This document shows positions 35,893-45,926 of a stretch of DNA of 64,000 nucleotides, piece after piece. Below the pieces are notes generated by a model, which was not told the DNA's origin, did no database searches, and saw only the letters and a program-made list of their open reading frames with translations. Source of the stretch: an uncultured Roseibium sp. (GTDB lineage Bacteria > Pseudomonadota > Alphaproteobacteria > Rhizobiales > Stappiaceae); contig NZ_CANMFD010000004.1 in assembly GCF_947496995.1 (NCBI RefSeq), positions 310,001 through 374,000 of the forward strand, written 5' to 3'. Every line of letters begins with the position of its first letter. The stretch's first letter is position 1. A program made the translations under genes and the position numbers.

Positions 35893-35987
35893 CAGACTGC
35901 TGACAAACCCTCAATTCGTCATCCCGGACGCAGCGTAGCGAAGATCCGGGATGACGGCAGTAAAGCTATGACTTTGCCGGCAGTCTG
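35893..35987. repeat. MITE-like intergenic repeat (family A), most complete single copy
   Basis: A 95-base element. The ends are CAGACTGCTGACAAA (35893-35907) and TTTGCCGGCAGTCTG (35973-35987), inverted with two mismatches. In the centre a hairpin CGTCATCCCGG ... CCGGGATGACG (35917-35956) encloses CGCAGCGTAGCGAAG. No coding capacity. It lies downstream of the DMT transporter and convergent acyl-CoA ligase genes. Confidence 0.75.
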
Positions 35988-36051
35988 AGTCGTACATACC
36001 GCCTGACATTCATTTCAAAACGGTCAGTCCTGAAGGGTTTGTGACCCGCGC

Positions 36052-37722
36052 TCAGGCCGCTCCGGCGTCGACGCCCGCACGTTTTCTCGCTTCTTCCTCA
36101 ACCAGCTCCTTCTTCGACAATTTGCCGACCATGGTCTTCGGCAGCTCGTCACGGAACTCGAATTCCCGTGGCATCTCGATGGTCGACAGATGGTCCTTCA
36201 GAAAGGTCTTGATCTCGACGGCCGTGGCGGAACAGCCTTCCTTCAGCTTGATGAAGGCCTTGGGCGACTGGCCGCGGTATTCGTCCGGAATGGCGATGAC
36301 GATCACCTCGTCGACGGCCTCATGCAGATAGATCGCTTCTTCGATGACACGCGGATAAACATTGTAGCCGGAGCACAGGATCAGGTCCTTGATCCGGTCG
36401 ACCAGATAGATAAACCCGTCGTCGTCCTGGTATCCGACATCGCCGGTATGCAGGTAACCGTCTGCGGTGATGCAGTCCGCGGTCGCGTCCTGGCGCTTCC
36501 AGTAGCCCTTCATGACCTGTGGCCCGTGAAGCAGCAACTCGCCCTTTTCGCCCTTGCCGACTTCGGTCTTGCGATCCTCGATGCTGACAAAGCGCGCGCT
36601 GGTTCCCGGAACCAGCCGGCCGATGGAGCCCGCACGGCTGTTTCGGTCGAGCGGATTGACCGCGGCCACGGGAGAGGTTTCCGTCAGGCCATAGCCTTCC
36701 GCGAGGATGCAGCCGGTGAGTTTTTCGAAACTCTCCTTCACCTCCACGGGAAGCGGTGCGCCTCCCGAAAGGCACAGGTTGATGCTGGAAAGATCGTAAT
36801 TCGCGGTCATGGGTGAATTGTTGATCGCGGTGTAGATGGTCGGTACACCGGGAAACAGCGTCACCTTCTTGCGCTTGATCGCTTCCAGCAGCGCCTTCAA
36901 CTCGAAGCGCGGCTGCAGGACCATTTCAGCGCCCAGGATGACCGACAGGTTTTGTCCCACGGTCATGGCGAACACGTGGAAGAACGGCAGCACGCATAGC
37001 ATCCGCTCATTGCCCGGCTGTGCCTTTTCAAACACGCAGCGCATCTGTTCGATATTTGCCGAAAGGTTCGCATGGCTCAGCATCGCTCCCTTGGGAACGC
37101 CCGTGGTGCCGCCGGTATATTGCAGCACCGCGATGGCTTCGTTCGGGTCGATGTCCACCGGTGTTGGATGCGCGCCTCTGGTCTGCAGATCGGCGAAGCG
37201 GATATGCGCGTCATCCTCGGGGATGCTGGCCAATTCCTTGCGCTTGAACAGGCTGAACAGCACTTTCTTGACAGTCGGAAGACAGAAGCTCATCGGGCAA
37301 ACGATGATCTTGTCGAGCCCCCGTTCGGCGCGGACCTGCTCGACCTTGTCATAGATCACCTTCAGATCCATCGTCACCATGATGCGCACATCCGCATCGC
37401 GTGCCTGGAAGGCGATTTCACGCTCGACATACAGCGGATTGAAATTGGCGACCGTGCCGCCGATTTTCAGGATCGCGAAATAGAAGATGGTGTAAAACGG
37501 CGTGTTCGGCAGGCACAGGCCGACATGAACACCCGGCCCCACCCCCATGGCCTGCAGCCCCGCCGCCGTGCGATCCACCAGCGCGCCGAGTTCGGAATAG
37601 GTCCAACCCTTGCCCATGAAGTCGGCGGCGGGCCGCGAACCGTATGTCGCGACGGTGTGTTCCAGATATTCGTGTATTGGACGGGGCCTGAAGGCCGCGG
37701 TCCACTCCTCCGCAGTCGTCAT
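36052..37722 (-). CDS. long-chain fatty-acid--CoA ligase (FadD-like)
   Basis: A 556-residue adenylate-forming enzyme. The AMP/P-loop motif is QYTGGTTGVPKGAMLSH; the A5 region is GYGLTETSPVAAVN; the A7/A8 hinge is YLHTGDVGYQDDDGFIYLVDR, with the catalytic Lys in the C-terminal LPKTMVGKLSKKEL. It activates fatty or carboxylic acids as CoA thioesters for beta-oxidation or lipid synthesis. The start at 37722 has GGAGAACGT just upstream; four codons of open frame precede it. It is isolated here, although a FadL-type porin is encoded at 20170. Chain-length preference cannot be read from sequence. Confidence 0.85.
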   Translation of the reverse strand: MTTAEEWTAAFRPRPIHEYLEHTVATYGSRPAADFMGKGWTYSELGALVDRTAAGLQAMGVGPGVHVGLCLPNTPFYTIFYFAILKIGGTVANFNPLYVEREIAFQARDADVRIMVTMDLKVIYDKVEQVRAERGLDKIIVCPMSFCLPTVKKVLFSLFKRKELASIPEDDAHIRFADLQTRGAHPTPVDIDPNEAIAVLQYTGGTTGVPKGAMLSHANLSANIEQMRCVFEKAQPGNERMLCVLPFFHVFAMTVGQNLSVILGAEMVLQPRFELKALLEAIKRKKVTLFPGVPTIYTAINNSPMTANYDLSSINLCLSGGAPLPVEVKESFEKLTGCILAEGYGLTETSPVAAVNPLDRNSRAGSIGRLVPGTSARFVSIEDRKTEVGKGEKGELLLHGPQVMKGYWKRQDATADCITADGYLHTGDVGYQDDDGFIYLVDRIKDLILCSGYNVYPRVIEEAIYLHEAVDEVIVIAIPDEYRGQSPKAFIKLKEGCSATAVEIKTFLKDHLSTIEMPREFEFRDELPKTMVGKLSKKELVEEEARKRAGVDAGAA

Positions 37723-38105
37723 TACGTTCTCCAAAACGTCTTTGTCGCGTTACCGCGCGGTTCGGCTGCAATCCTGAATTTTCCGGAAGATCGAGGATCC
37801 CCGGGAAAATTCGTCCTCCGTCGCACCCGAGCACTGGCAAAGCGCACCTCTTTGGGCCGCAAACCCGTAAACGAACAGGAAACAGGTGCGTGGCCCAAGG
37901 TCCTTCTGACATGACGCAACCTTCCGTTCACGTCAACTCGCGACGTAACGAAACCTCGTCGTTTTTTTGCGCCCGCCGATCGTCGGCAAGAGAGAATTTT
38001 CCAATTCAGAATTAAGATGCACCTTCAAAATCAGCTACTTATCATTCCTCGCGGAATTGTTTACGCTGTCGCCATCAACCTGCAGTCGATTGATCGCATA
38101 ACCTC
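37723..38105. other. intergenic region upstream of the acyl-CoA ligase
   Basis: About 380 AT-rich bases between the ligase start and the end of the AAA ATPase gene, both minus strand. A short inverted repeat GCCGATCGTCGGC (about 37976-37988) is preceded, not followed, by a T run on the plus strand, so it is no clear terminator for the ATPase gene. It could be an operator for the ligase gene. Nothing else recognised. Confidence 0.35.
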
Positions 38106-39263
38106 TCAGCGTTTCGGCCAGTTCCAGCGTGGCAGCTCCAATCCGTCCACAACGGTTTCTCCCAGTTCCTTGCGCAAGTCGTAGCGGACGCAGCCAGGGT
38201 GCGGCGCCAGACAGGAGACCAGTTCGTCCGCATGGGAGACCACCAGCACCTGGGTTGATTCGGCCGCCCTGGCGATCAGCCGGGCAAGCGGTTCCAGCAG
38301 TGCAGGATGCAGGCTGGTTTCAGGCTCGTTGAGCACGACGAGCGGTGCGGGCCGCGGCGACAGCAAGGCCGCGGTGAGCAGAAGATAGCGCAGCGTACCG
38401 TCCGAGAGTTCGCTGGAGCGAAGTGGCCGCAGCAGGCCCTTCTGCCGCATCAGCAACTCGAAATAGCCGTCGTTGACCGTGATTTCGACGTTGGCCCCTG
38501 GAAACGCATCGTCGATCGCCTCGGCAAAAGCGGTATGATCGCCGATCTCCAGAATCGTCTGAACGGCCGCCGCCAGGTCACCCCCGTCGGCGCCGAGAAC
38601 CGGTGTCCGCGTGCCGATCTTCGGAAATCTGGCGGGCGCCTCCCGGTCGGTCCGAAGGTGATCGTAAAACCTCCAGGCGCGCATGCGCTCGCGCATCACC
38701 AGCAGTTCCAGTCCGTCTTTCGGATCCGCCGCGTGGGTCATCATGCTGTCGAAGCGGGCCAGGTTCTGCAATACCGGCATTCTCTGACCCCGGTCGTTCA
38801 GCACGCGTACGGACGGACCGTTACGGCCGGCGATCTCGTTCGACCGCGACAATGCCTCGCCTGCCCACAGCGCCTCTACCTTGATTTCCGGGTCCATGGA
38901 AAACATCGAGAGGCCCGAATCGGCCGGAAGCCCGAGATCGATGGCATAGCCGTAGTCCTCGTCGGCAAATCCAAGCTTCAGGCTGACAACACCCTTGCGG
39001 AGGGTTCCCTGAACCGGCTGCTCACCCTGTTTCATCGCTCTGGAGAACGCTTCCGGACCGGCCCAAAGGGTCGAGTTCAGCCCACCTTCCGCCGCAAGCG
39101 AGGCAATCGCACGACCCTGGGCCACATCGGCCAACAGGCGGATCGACCTGTAAAGGCTCGATTTTCCACTGCCGTTGGCCCCGGTCACAAGCGTCACCCG
39201 GTCCAGCGGCAGCACAAGATCGCGCAGGGACCGGTAGCCGGAAACGGCAAGGGTCAAGATCAA
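38106..39263 (-). CDS. AAA family ATPase (RecF/OLD/SMC-like)
   Basis: A 385-residue ATP-binding protein. The Walker A is TGANGSGKSSLYRSI at about residues 27-41, an ABC-type signature SSELSDGTLRYLLL lies near residue 290 and the Walker B is LVVLNEPETSLHP. The central part is family-specific with no nuclease (TOPRIM) domain, so it is an AAA_15/AAA_21-type protein and not an OLD nuclease. The apparent start is TTG at 39263 with AGGGGGGCG upstream. It follows adenine deaminase by 31 bases, so the two are cotranscribed. Function unknown; no toxin or nuclease partner lies beside it. Confidence 0.75.
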   Translation of the reverse strand: MILTLAVSGYRSLRDLVLPLDRVTLVTGANGSGKSSLYRSIRLLADVAQGRAIASLAAEGGLNSTLWAGPEAFSRAMKQGEQPVQGTLRKGVVSLKLGFADEDYGYAIDLGLPADSGLSMFSMDPEIKVEALWAGEALSRSNEIAGRNGPSVRVLNDRGQRMPVLQNLARFDSMMTHAADPKDGLELLVMRERMRAWRFYDHLRTDREAPARFPKIGTRTPVLGADGGDLAAAVQTILEIGDHTAFAEAIDDAFPGANVEITVNDGYFELLMRQKGLLRPLRSSELSDGTLRYLLLTAALLSPRPAPLVVLNEPETSLHPALLEPLARLIARAAESTQVLVVSHADELVSCLAPHPGCVRYDLRKELGETVVDGLELPRWNWPKR

Positions 39264-39294
39264 GGTGGACGCCCCCCTATTCCAGTTTACCGGC

Positions 39295-41016
39295 TCACGA
39301 TCCCTGGTCGATCAGTTCGAACTTGTTGACATCGAACATGCCGAAATCGGTAATTTTAAGATGCGGAATAACCGGCAGCGGCAGGAAGGCGACCTGAAGG
39401 AAAGGCTCCGCAAGTGTGCAGCCGAGCTCCCTGGCCGCCGCACGCAGCTCTTCCAGATCAGACTTCACCGTCTCGAAGGGTTCCAGGCTCATCAGGCCGG
39501 CGAGTTGCAGGGCAAGTTCCGCCTTGACCCCGTCGCTATCGGCCACCGCGAAACCGCCTTTCATGGCAATCACCCGGTTGACCGCATGCGCCATGGCCTC
39601 CTCGTCCGCCCCAACGACGCAGATGTTGTGGCTGTCATGACCGACGGACGAGGCGATCGCTCCGCGCTTCATGCCGAACCCGTTGACGAAACCAAGACCG
39701 ATGTTGCCGGTTCCCTTGTGGCGCTCGACCACGGCCACCTTCAGGACGTCCTGGTCGAGATCGGCCAGCGTCTTTCCGCCCGTGACCGGCAAGGTTTTCT
39801 TCAGATGCTCGGTGATGATCCTGCCCGGAACGACACCGATGACGTCCGCTTCGCTGTTGCGGGCGGGAACGTCGAATTGCTGCGCGGTCACCGGAGCGAC
39901 CTTGACGCTGTCCAGTCCAACCGGGGACACGATGGAGCGCCTGGAAAACACTTCGTCAGTCACCAGAACACCGCCGCAGATAACCTGAGCCACCCGGCAA
40001 TCCTCGAAATCGTCGAGTAACGCGATGTCGGCGCGCTTGCCGGGCGAAACGGATCCGCGATCCTTCAGCCCGAACGCATTTGCCGCCGACCAGCTTGCCG
40101 CCCGGTAAACGTCGAGCGGTCTGATCCCCTTGGCGATCAAGCGTCGGACCATGCTGTCCAGATGACCTTCTTCGGCAATGTCCAGCGGGTTGCGGTCATC
40201 CGTGCACAAGGCCACGAAGGCAGAGACATCCGGCGTCAGGATCGGGGCAAGGGCCTCCAGATCCTTGGAGACCGAGCCCTCGCGCATCAGGATGGTCATG
40301 CCTTTGGCAAGTTTTTCGAGCGCCTCTTCCGCCGATGTGGCTTCATGGTCGGTGCGGATGCCGGCGGCCAGATAGCCATTGAGACCCAGCCCCGAGAGCA
40401 GCGGCGCGTGGCCGTCGATATGTCCGTCCTGAAACGCGGCGAGCTTGGCAAGCACCTTGGGATCGCGCGCCAGCACGCCGGGAAAGTTCATGAATTCCGC
40501 AAGGCCGATGACACTGGGGTGGTCCCGGAACGGCAGCAGATCCTCGATTTCCAGACAGGCGCCGGCGGTTTCGAACGCAGTCGCCGGAACGCAGGACGAC
40601 AGGTTGACCTTCAGGTCCATCACCGTCTCGAGCGAGCTGTCGAGGAAATAGCGGATGCCCTCCGAACCGAGCACATTGGCGATCTCGTGCGGATCGCAGA
40701 TTGCCGTGGTCACGCCGTGCGGCAGCACGCAGCGGTCGAATTCGAACGGTGTGACGAGAGACGATTCGACATGAAGATGCGTGTCGATGAAGCCTGGAAC
40801 CGCCGTCAGCCCCTTGCCGTCCAGGGTGACTTCGCCGGAGTACTGTCCATGCGTGCCGACGATCCGGTCTCCCACGACCGCGATATCGGTCTCAACCGTG
40901 CTGCCGTCGATCACACTGAAAAGACGGACGTCCTTGATCACCAGATCGGCGTCGATCTCGCCCGAACCGGCGGCAATCGCACGCGCCAGAAACGCTTCAT
41001 CATGTTTCACCGGCAT
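39295..41016 (-). CDS. ade: adenine deaminase
   Basis: A 573-residue amidohydrolase-superfamily enzyme of the Ade type. The metal HxH is in [13 protein letters not shown], with the conserved [27 protein letters not shown] just after (positions about 40670-40735), plus [16 protein letters not shown] for the second metal Asp. The family-typical C-terminal domain ends before [14 protein letters not shown]. It converts adenine to hypoxanthine plus ammonia. The ATG at 41016 has GGAGAGAAC upstream; the open frame extends 20 codons further. It is transcribed divergently from frcR. Confidence 0.88.
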   Translation of the reverse strand: MPVKHDEAFLARAIAAGSGEIDADLVIKDVRLFSVIDGSTVETDIAVVGDRIVGTHGQYSGEVTLDGKGLTAVPGFIDTHLHVESSLVTPFEFDRCVLPHGVTTAICDPHEIANVLGSEGIRYFLDSSLETVMDLKVNLSSCVPATAFETAGACLEIEDLLPFRDHPSVIGLAEFMNFPGVLARDPKVLAKLAAFQDGHIDGHAPLLSGLGLNGYLAAGIRTDHEATSAEEALEKLAKGMTILMREGSVSKDLEALAPILTPDVSAFVALCTDDRNPLDIAEEGHLDSMVRRLIAKGIRPLDVYRAASWSAANAFGLKDRGSVSPGKRADIALLDDFEDCRVAQVICGGVLVTDEVFSRRSIVSPVGLDSVKVAPVTAQQFDVPARNSEADVIGVVPGRIITEHLKKTLPVTGGKTLADLDQDVLKVAVVERHKGTGNIGLGFVNGFGMKRGAIASSVGHDSHNICVVGADEEAMAHAVNRVIAMKGGFAVADSDGVKAELALQLAGLMSLEPFETVKSDLEELRAAARELGCTLAEPFLQVAFLPLPVIPHLKITDFGMFDVNKFELIDQGS

Positions 41017-41390
41017 AAATGTTCTCTCCGATTCCAGTTGTGTTTCTGACAATACGGAACTTGCGCCCGCTATCAACGCTTTCGCGTACGATCTGTCCCC
41101 AGAACTTCACCGGGACTTTGCCTGCGCCGGCCTGAGGCGGATTTTGGAACGTGCTTAACATTTTCTTGCAACCAGGCCGCCGGACATCTTACCTTACGGT
41201 AGAAAACCTGGAATGAAGTGTGAGAAATTGACAATTAAAGTCAGCAGCTTACCGCATAGCAACATATTTTACTCGCAGCGCAAAAGCGAATTCGAATTGA
41301 CAGAAAGGCCATGCGGGCAAATAATTAAACCACAATAAATTATTATCGAGCCGTCACGAAAGACGGACGCACGCTGGAGGAGCGACAACG
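41017..41390. other. divergent AT-rich regulatory region between ade and frcR
   Basis: These 374 bases are much more AT-rich than the surrounding genes. A good sigma-70-type promoter reading toward frcR is listed separately. A second TTGACA occurs at 41228-41233 without a matching -10. A small inverted repeat TACCTTACGGTA lies near 41191-41203. No coding sequence is credible here. Confidence 0.45.
41297..41325 (+). promoter_or_regulatory. predicted sigma-70 promoter of the frc locus
   Basis: TTGACA (41297-41302), a 17-base spacer and AATAAT (41320-41325), 65 bases before the frcR start. A perfect -35 and a five-of-six -10. FrcR and cAMP-independent sugar induction are the likely controls, but I cannot identify the operator with certainty. 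Confidence 0.55.
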
Positions 41391-42713
41391 GTGGATGGAA
41401 CCCGCAAAAGCGGTCGCGGTTCGAATTCCGCGCAGTTGCGGCGCTACAATGAGCGCATCGTCCTTCAGATTCTGCGGCGTGCCGGCGAAGCCTCCAAAGC
41501 CGAGCTTGCCCGGGCGGTCCAGCTCACCAATGCCGCAATCGGCGCCATCATCCAGGACCTGATCGAGGAAGGCCTGATCGTCGAGGCGGGCAAGCGCCAT
41601 GACGGCAGCAGAGGGCAGCCGGCGACCATCTTGCGGCTCGCCGCATCGGGCGCGTTTTCCTTCGGTGTCCGCCTGGACCGGACCAACATGGAAACGGTCC
41701 TTATGGATTTCTCCGGCCAAATCATCGACCGGCGGCTTCATGACATGATCCTGCCCGCCCCCCGGCAGGCGCTGGAAATCCTTCTGGAAGACCTCGACAG
41801 TCTGATGGGTCACCTGAACGAAAAGGACAAGCTGCGCATCACCGGCATCGGACTGGCGCAGCCATTCAATCTCGGTGCCTGGCTGCACGAACTTGGCCTG
41901 CCGGAAGCGGACTTCAGGAAGTGGGAAGACTTCGACCTTGCAGCAGCGCTTCAGGAAGCCACAGGCTTTGCCGTCTTCAAGGAGAACGATGGCACCGCAG
42001 CCGCAGTGGCCGAACTCTTCTATGGCCTTGGAAGGCAGAAGGATGATTTCCTCTACTTCTTCCTGGGCCCTGCCGTTGGTGGAGGCCTGATACTGAAGGG
42101 CGACGTAGTCCGGGGCAAGACAGGCAATGCCGCCGATGTGGCGATGATACCCGTCCCCCCCAGCAGCCTGCCGTCCGCCCCGCCTTCGAGGCAAACCTGG
42201 GATCTTCTGCTTTCCCGTGCGTCTCTGGTGTCTCTGGCCCGTCATCTGGACCCGAACAATTTTCCGAACATGAGTCGCAAGGATCTGCACGAGGCCTTTG
42301 CACGCAGTGAGGCCAGGTTCGAGGAATGGATGGAAGACTGCGTCGCCGCGCTCGCGCTGGCCATGCGCTCCGCCTTCTCGCTGCTCGACATGCCGCTGGT
42401 GGTCATCGACGGAGATCTGGAGGAGCCCTTCCGCGAAAGGTTCCGCCAGGCGCTGAAGATTGCCGTTGAGGCGACCGCCCCGGAGAAGCGCAAGTCACCA
42501 GATATCCATGTCGGCAGCTTCGGACATGACGCTGGCGCCATGGGAGCGGCCAGCCTGCCGCAGTTTTTCAACTTCTCCCCGCGGGCGGCAATCCTGACGG
42601 GCGGGAAAGACACCGGCCCCGCCGGAGCCGGACACACAGAAGATCGTGCCGGTTTTCCGGCGCGGGCAGCACGGTTGGGATCACATCTGGCCACACCCGA
42701 CCGTTCCGACTGA
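41391..42713 (+). CDS. frcR: ROK-family transcriptional regulator FrcR
   Basis: A 440-residue protein with an N-terminal winged helix-turn-helix (NERIVLQILRRAGEASKAELARAVQLTNAAIGAI) and a ROK sugar-binding domain (ENDGTAAAVAELFYGLG, LGPAVGGGLILKGDVVRGKTG). The Cys-rich zinc motif (CxCGxxGC) of typical ROK proteins is absent after GNAADVAMIP, as seen in some FrcR-type repressors. The GTG start has GGAGGAG upstream. It lies 24 bases before the fructose-binding protein gene, the arrangement of rhizobial frcR-frcBCAK. It should repress the operon and be released by fructose or its phosphate. Residues 170-260 are ROK-like but catalytic kinase residues were not verified. Confidence 0.82.
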   Translation: MDGTRKSGRGSNSAQLRRYNERIVLQILRRAGEASKAELARAVQLTNAAIGAIIQDLIEEGLIVEAGKRHDGSRGQPATILRLAASGAFSFGVRLDRTNMETVLMDFSGQIIDRRLHDMILPAPRQALEILLEDLDSLMGHLNEKDKLRITGIGLAQPFNLGAWLHELGLPEADFRKWEDFDLAAALQEATGFAVFKENDGTAAAVAELFYGLGRQKDDFLYFFLGPAVGGGLILKGDVVRGKTGNAADVAMIPVPPSSLPSAPPSRQTWDLLLSRASLVSLARHLDPNNFPNMSRKDLHEAFARSEARFEEWMEDCVAALALAMRSAFSLLDMPLVVIDGDLEEPFRERFRQALKIAVEATAPEKRKSPDIHVGSFGHDAGAMGAASLPQFFNFSPRAAILTGGKDTGPAGAGHTEDRAGFPARAARLGSHLATPDRSD

Positions 42714-42737
42714 CAAGGGCCAGGGAGGAAAAACGAA

Positions 42738-43754
42738 ATGATCCGCACATTACTCGCGACGGGTTCGATCCTTGCCGTCATGGCCACCGCTCCGGCGGTC
42801 GCCGCAGATATTACCGCATGCCTGATCACCAAAACCGACACCAATCCGTTCTTCGTGAAAATGAAGGAAGGCGCGACCGCCAAGGCCGAGGAGCTGGGCA
42901 TCGAGCTGAAGTCCTTTGCAGGCAAGGTCGACGGCGATCATGAGACCCAGGTGGCCGCTATCGAAACCTGCATCGCCGACGGCGCCAAGGGTATCCTGCT
43001 CACCGCGTCCGACACATCTTCCATCGTGCCGGCCGTTCAGCAGGCCCGCGACAACGGCATTCTGGTGATCGCACTTGACACTCCGCTGAGCCCGATCGAC
43101 GCGGCAGACGCCACCTTCGCGACCGACAACTTCAAGGCCGGCGAGCTGATCGGACAATGGGCAGCAGCCAGCCTTGGCGACAAGGCCGCCGACGCCAAAA
43201 TTGCCATGCTCGACCTGGGCATCAGCCAGCCGACCGTCGGTGTGCTCCGCGACCAGGGTTTCCTGCAGGGCTTCGGCATCGAGCTCGGCGACCCGAACAA
43301 ATGGGGTGACGAAACCGACCCGCGCATCGTCGGCAACGATGTGACCCAGGGCAACGAGGAAGGTGGCCGCCGTGCCATGGAGAACCTTCTTGCCAAGGAT
43401 CAGTCGATCAATGTCGTCTACACCATCAACGAGCCTGCCGCTGCGGGTGCCTACGAAGCGCTCAAGTCAATCGGACGTGAAAATGACGTTCTGATCGTCT
43501 CGGTCGACGGCGGTTGCCCTGGCGTCCAGAACGTCAAGGACGGCGTGATCGGTGCAACCTCGCAGCAGTATCCCCTGCTGATGGCCTCCCTGGGCATTGA
43601 AGCCATCAAGACCTGGGCCGACAGTGGCGCGAAACCTGAAACGACTCCCGGCAAGGACTTCTTCGACACCGGGGTCGCCCTGGTGACCGACAAGCCGGTG
43701 GACGGTGTTGAATCCATCGACACCGCGAAGGGCACGGAGCTGTGCTGGGGCTAA
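42738..43754 (+). CDS. frcB: fructose ABC transporter substrate-binding protein FrcB
   Basis: A 338-residue periplasmic sugar-binding protein of the type I family. The signal peptide ends PAVAAD, followed by [19 protein letters not shown] and [17 protein letters not shown], which match rhizobial FrcB closely from memory. [19 protein letters not shown] and [17 protein letters not shown] are other ligand-domain landmarks. The Frc system in Sinorhizobium imports fructose, mannose and ribose. GGGAGG-type sites precede both this gene and frcC. Confidence 0.88.
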   Translation: MIRTLLATGSILAVMATAPAVAADITACLITKTDTNPFFVKMKEGATAKAEELGIELKSFAGKVDGDHETQVAAIETCIADGAKGILLTASDTSSIVPAVQQARDNGILVIALDTPLSPIDAADATFATDNFKAGELIGQWAAASLGDKAADAKIAMLDLGISQPTVGVLRDQGFLQGFGIELGDPNKWGDETDPRIVGNDVTQGNEEGGRRAMENLLAKDQSINVVYTINEPAAAGAYEALKSIGRENDVLIVSVDGGCPGVQNVKDGVIGATSQQYPLLMASLGIEAIKTWADSGAKPETTPGKDFFDTGVALVTDKPVDGVESIDTAKGTELCWG

Positions 43755-43831
43755 GCGCGGCTTGAAACAATACCGGAAGGGACGTGGGCAACCCCGCCCC
43801 TTCCGGGTCGGCTTGTGGGAGGGTTAAAAGC

Positions 43832-44914
43832 ATGAACTCAGACACGAAAACAAGGGGCGGCCCCGCGGATTTCGAAACCGCGGCAGCTTCCGGTCCCAAC
43901 GTCGTGGCGGAATTCGACGATCACAATCACGGAATAGGCTACAGAATCCAGCACACGCTGCACCAGACACCGTCGCTGGTGCCCCTTGTAGTCCTGATCC
44001 TGTCCATCGCGGTATTCGGCCTTCTGCTCGGGTCGAAATTCTTTTCCCCTTTCGCACTCACCCTGATCCTGCAGCAGGTGCAGATCGTCGGCATCGTCGC
44101 CGCCGCGCAGAGCGTGGTCATCCTGACGGCCGGGATTGACCTGTCCGTCGGCGCGATCATGGTGCTGTCCTCGGTGGTCATGGGCCAGTTCACGTTCCGC
44201 TATGGCCTGCCGGTCGAGGTCTCCATCGCCTGCGGCCTTCTCTGCGGCACGCTGTGCGGATACATCAACGGGTTCCTGGTCGCCGTCGTCAAACTGCCGC
44301 CCTTCATCGTCACGCTTGGCATGTGGCAGATCGTTCTGGCGGCGAATTTCCTCTATTCGGCCAATGAAACCATCCGCTCGCAGGACATTTCCAGCAGCGC
44401 TCCCCTGCTGCAGTTCTTCGGCAACAAGGTGAATGTCGGCGGAGCGGTCTTCACCTATGGCGTCATCTTCATGGTGCTTCTGGTGCTGGTGCTTGCCTAC
44501 GCCTTGCGCCAGACCGCCTGGGGCCGGCATGTCTATGCGGTGGGAGACGATCCGGAAGCCGCGAAGCTGTCGGGCGTGCAGGTCAAGAAGACCCTGATTT
44601 CCGTCTACATGCTCTCCGGACTCATCTGCGCCTTCGCCGGCTGGGCGATGATCGGGCGTATCGGTTCCGTGTCGCCGACCAGCGGCCAGCTCGCCAATAT
44701 CGAATCCATCACTGCCGTGGTGATCGGCGGCATCTCACTTTTCGGTGGCCGGGGGTCCGTTCTGGGAACCCTGTTCGGCGCGCTGATCGTCGGAGTATTC
44801 ACCCTCGGTCTGCGTCTGCTCGGCGCCGACGCACAATGGACCTACCTGCTTATCGGCTTGCTGATTATCGCAGCGGTCGCGGTCGACCAATGGATCAGAA
44901 AGGTATCGGTGTGA
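43832..44914 (+). CDS. frcC: fructose ABC transporter permease FrcC
   Basis: A 360-residue permease of the AraH/RbsC class with about nine membrane helices. The conserved motifs are ILTAGIDLSVGAIMVLSS and the C-terminal ITAVVIGGISLFGGRGSVLG, which contains the EAA-like coupling segment. A hydrophilic N-terminus of about 60 residues precedes the first helix. The ATG at 43832 has GGGAGGG eight bases before; an upstream frame from 43784 is ignored. Its stop overlaps the frcA start by one base (TGATG), so the two are translationally coupled. Confidence 0.88.
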   Translation: MNSDTKTRGGPADFETAAASGPNVVAEFDDHNHGIGYRIQHTLHQTPSLVPLVVLILSIAVFGLLLGSKFFSPFALTLILQQVQIVGIVAAAQSVVILTAGIDLSVGAIMVLSSVVMGQFTFRYGLPVEVSIACGLLCGTLCGYINGFLVAVVKLPPFIVTLGMWQIVLAANFLYSANETIRSQDISSSAPLLQFFGNKVNVGGAVFTYGVIFMVLLVLVLAYALRQTAWGRHVYAVGDDPEAAKLSGVQVKKTLISVYMLSGLICAFAGWAMIGRIGSVSPTSGQLANIESITAVVIGGISLFGGRGSVLGTLFGALIVGVFTLGLRLLGADAQWTYLLIGLLIIAAVAVDQWIRKVSV

Positions 44915-45687
44915 TGGAACCTGTTCTGCAAGCGCGCAATCTGGTCAAGCGCTACGGCCGCGTCGTGGCCATGGACCATGCCGACCTGGAACTCTATCCA
45001 GGTGAAATCCTCGCCGTGATCGGCGACAACGGCGCAGGAAAATCGACACTCATCAAGGCGCTCAGCGGCGCCGTGCAACCCGACAGCGGCGAAATCCTAC
45101 TGGACGGCAAGCCGGTGCATTTCACCTCGCCCATCGACGCGCGTAACTCAGGCATCGAGACCGTCTACCAGACCCTGGCCATGTCCCCGGCCCTGTCGAT
45201 CACGGACAACATGTTCATGGGCCGGGAAATCCGCAAGCCCGGGTTCCGCGGCAAGTGGCTACGGCAGCTCGACCGCAGCAAGATGGAGGAAATCGCCCGC
45301 GACAAGCTCAACGAGCTCGGGCTGTTGACCATTCAGAACATCAACCAGGCGGTGGAGACCCTGTCCGGGGGCCAGCGCCAGGGGGTCGCCGTGGCCCGCG
45401 CCGCCACCTTCGGTTCCAAGGTTGTGATCATGGACGAGCCGACGGCCGCGCTCGGCGTGAAGGAAAGCCGCCGGGTGCTGGAGCTGATCAATGACGTGCG
45501 ATCCAGGGGCCTGCCGATCGTGCTGATCAGCCACAACATGCCGCATGTGTTCGAGGTCGCGGACCGCATTCACATTCACCGGCTTGGCCGGCGCGCCTGC
45601 GTCATCAGACCGGCCGATTTTTCCATGTCCGACGCCGTGGCCATCATGACCGGTGCAATGGACCCGCCGGAGAGCAAGGCGGCATGA
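44914..45687 (+). CDS. frcA: fructose ABC transporter ATPase FrcA
   Basis: A 257-residue ATP-binding protein, with Walker A GDNGAGKSTLIKAL, signature LSGGQRQGVAVARA and Walker B VVIMDEPTAALG, and a canonical H-loop in LISHNMPHVF. It is a single-domain ATPase, unlike the duplicated RbsA/AraG/MglA type of most sugar ABC systems of this class. That matches FrcA of rhizobia, which is also a single-domain protein. A 240-base gap separates it from the kinase gene, so the kinase may also have its own promoter. Confidence 0.88.
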   Translation: MEPVLQARNLVKRYGRVVAMDHADLELYPGEILAVIGDNGAGKSTLIKALSGAVQPDSGEILLDGKPVHFTSPIDARNSGIETVYQTLAMSPALSITDNMFMGREIRKPGFRGKWLRQLDRSKMEEIARDKLNELGLLTIQNINQAVETLSGGQRQGVAVARAATFGSKVVIMDEPTAALGVKESRRVLELINDVRSRGLPIVLISHNMPHVFEVADRIHIHRLGRRACVIRPADFSMSDAVAIMTGAMDPPESKAA

Positions 45688-45926
45688 CCGAGTGCCTATT
45701 TATCCCGCAGCTCCGGCCATTGCCTTTTGAATAGGCTGGCAATAAACAGCAGATCAGCCTGTTTTCAGCGGGCAGCGCCGGAAGTTGCAGAATTGATCGG
45801 TCTTGCGATGACTGAAGGTCATGTCCCCGGTCACCAGGGCGCGGAATGCTCCGGATGCGGGAAACGCTTCCGGGGGCTCGCCCGGCCGGGCCCTTTCGAA
45901 CAACCGACGAACTGTATGGACAATTG

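Noticed and set aside
37976..37988. GCCGATCGTCGGC as a terminator of the AAA ATPase gene
   Set aside because: The T run precedes the hairpin on the plus strand; on the minus strand an A run follows it, so it does not fit an intrinsic terminator.
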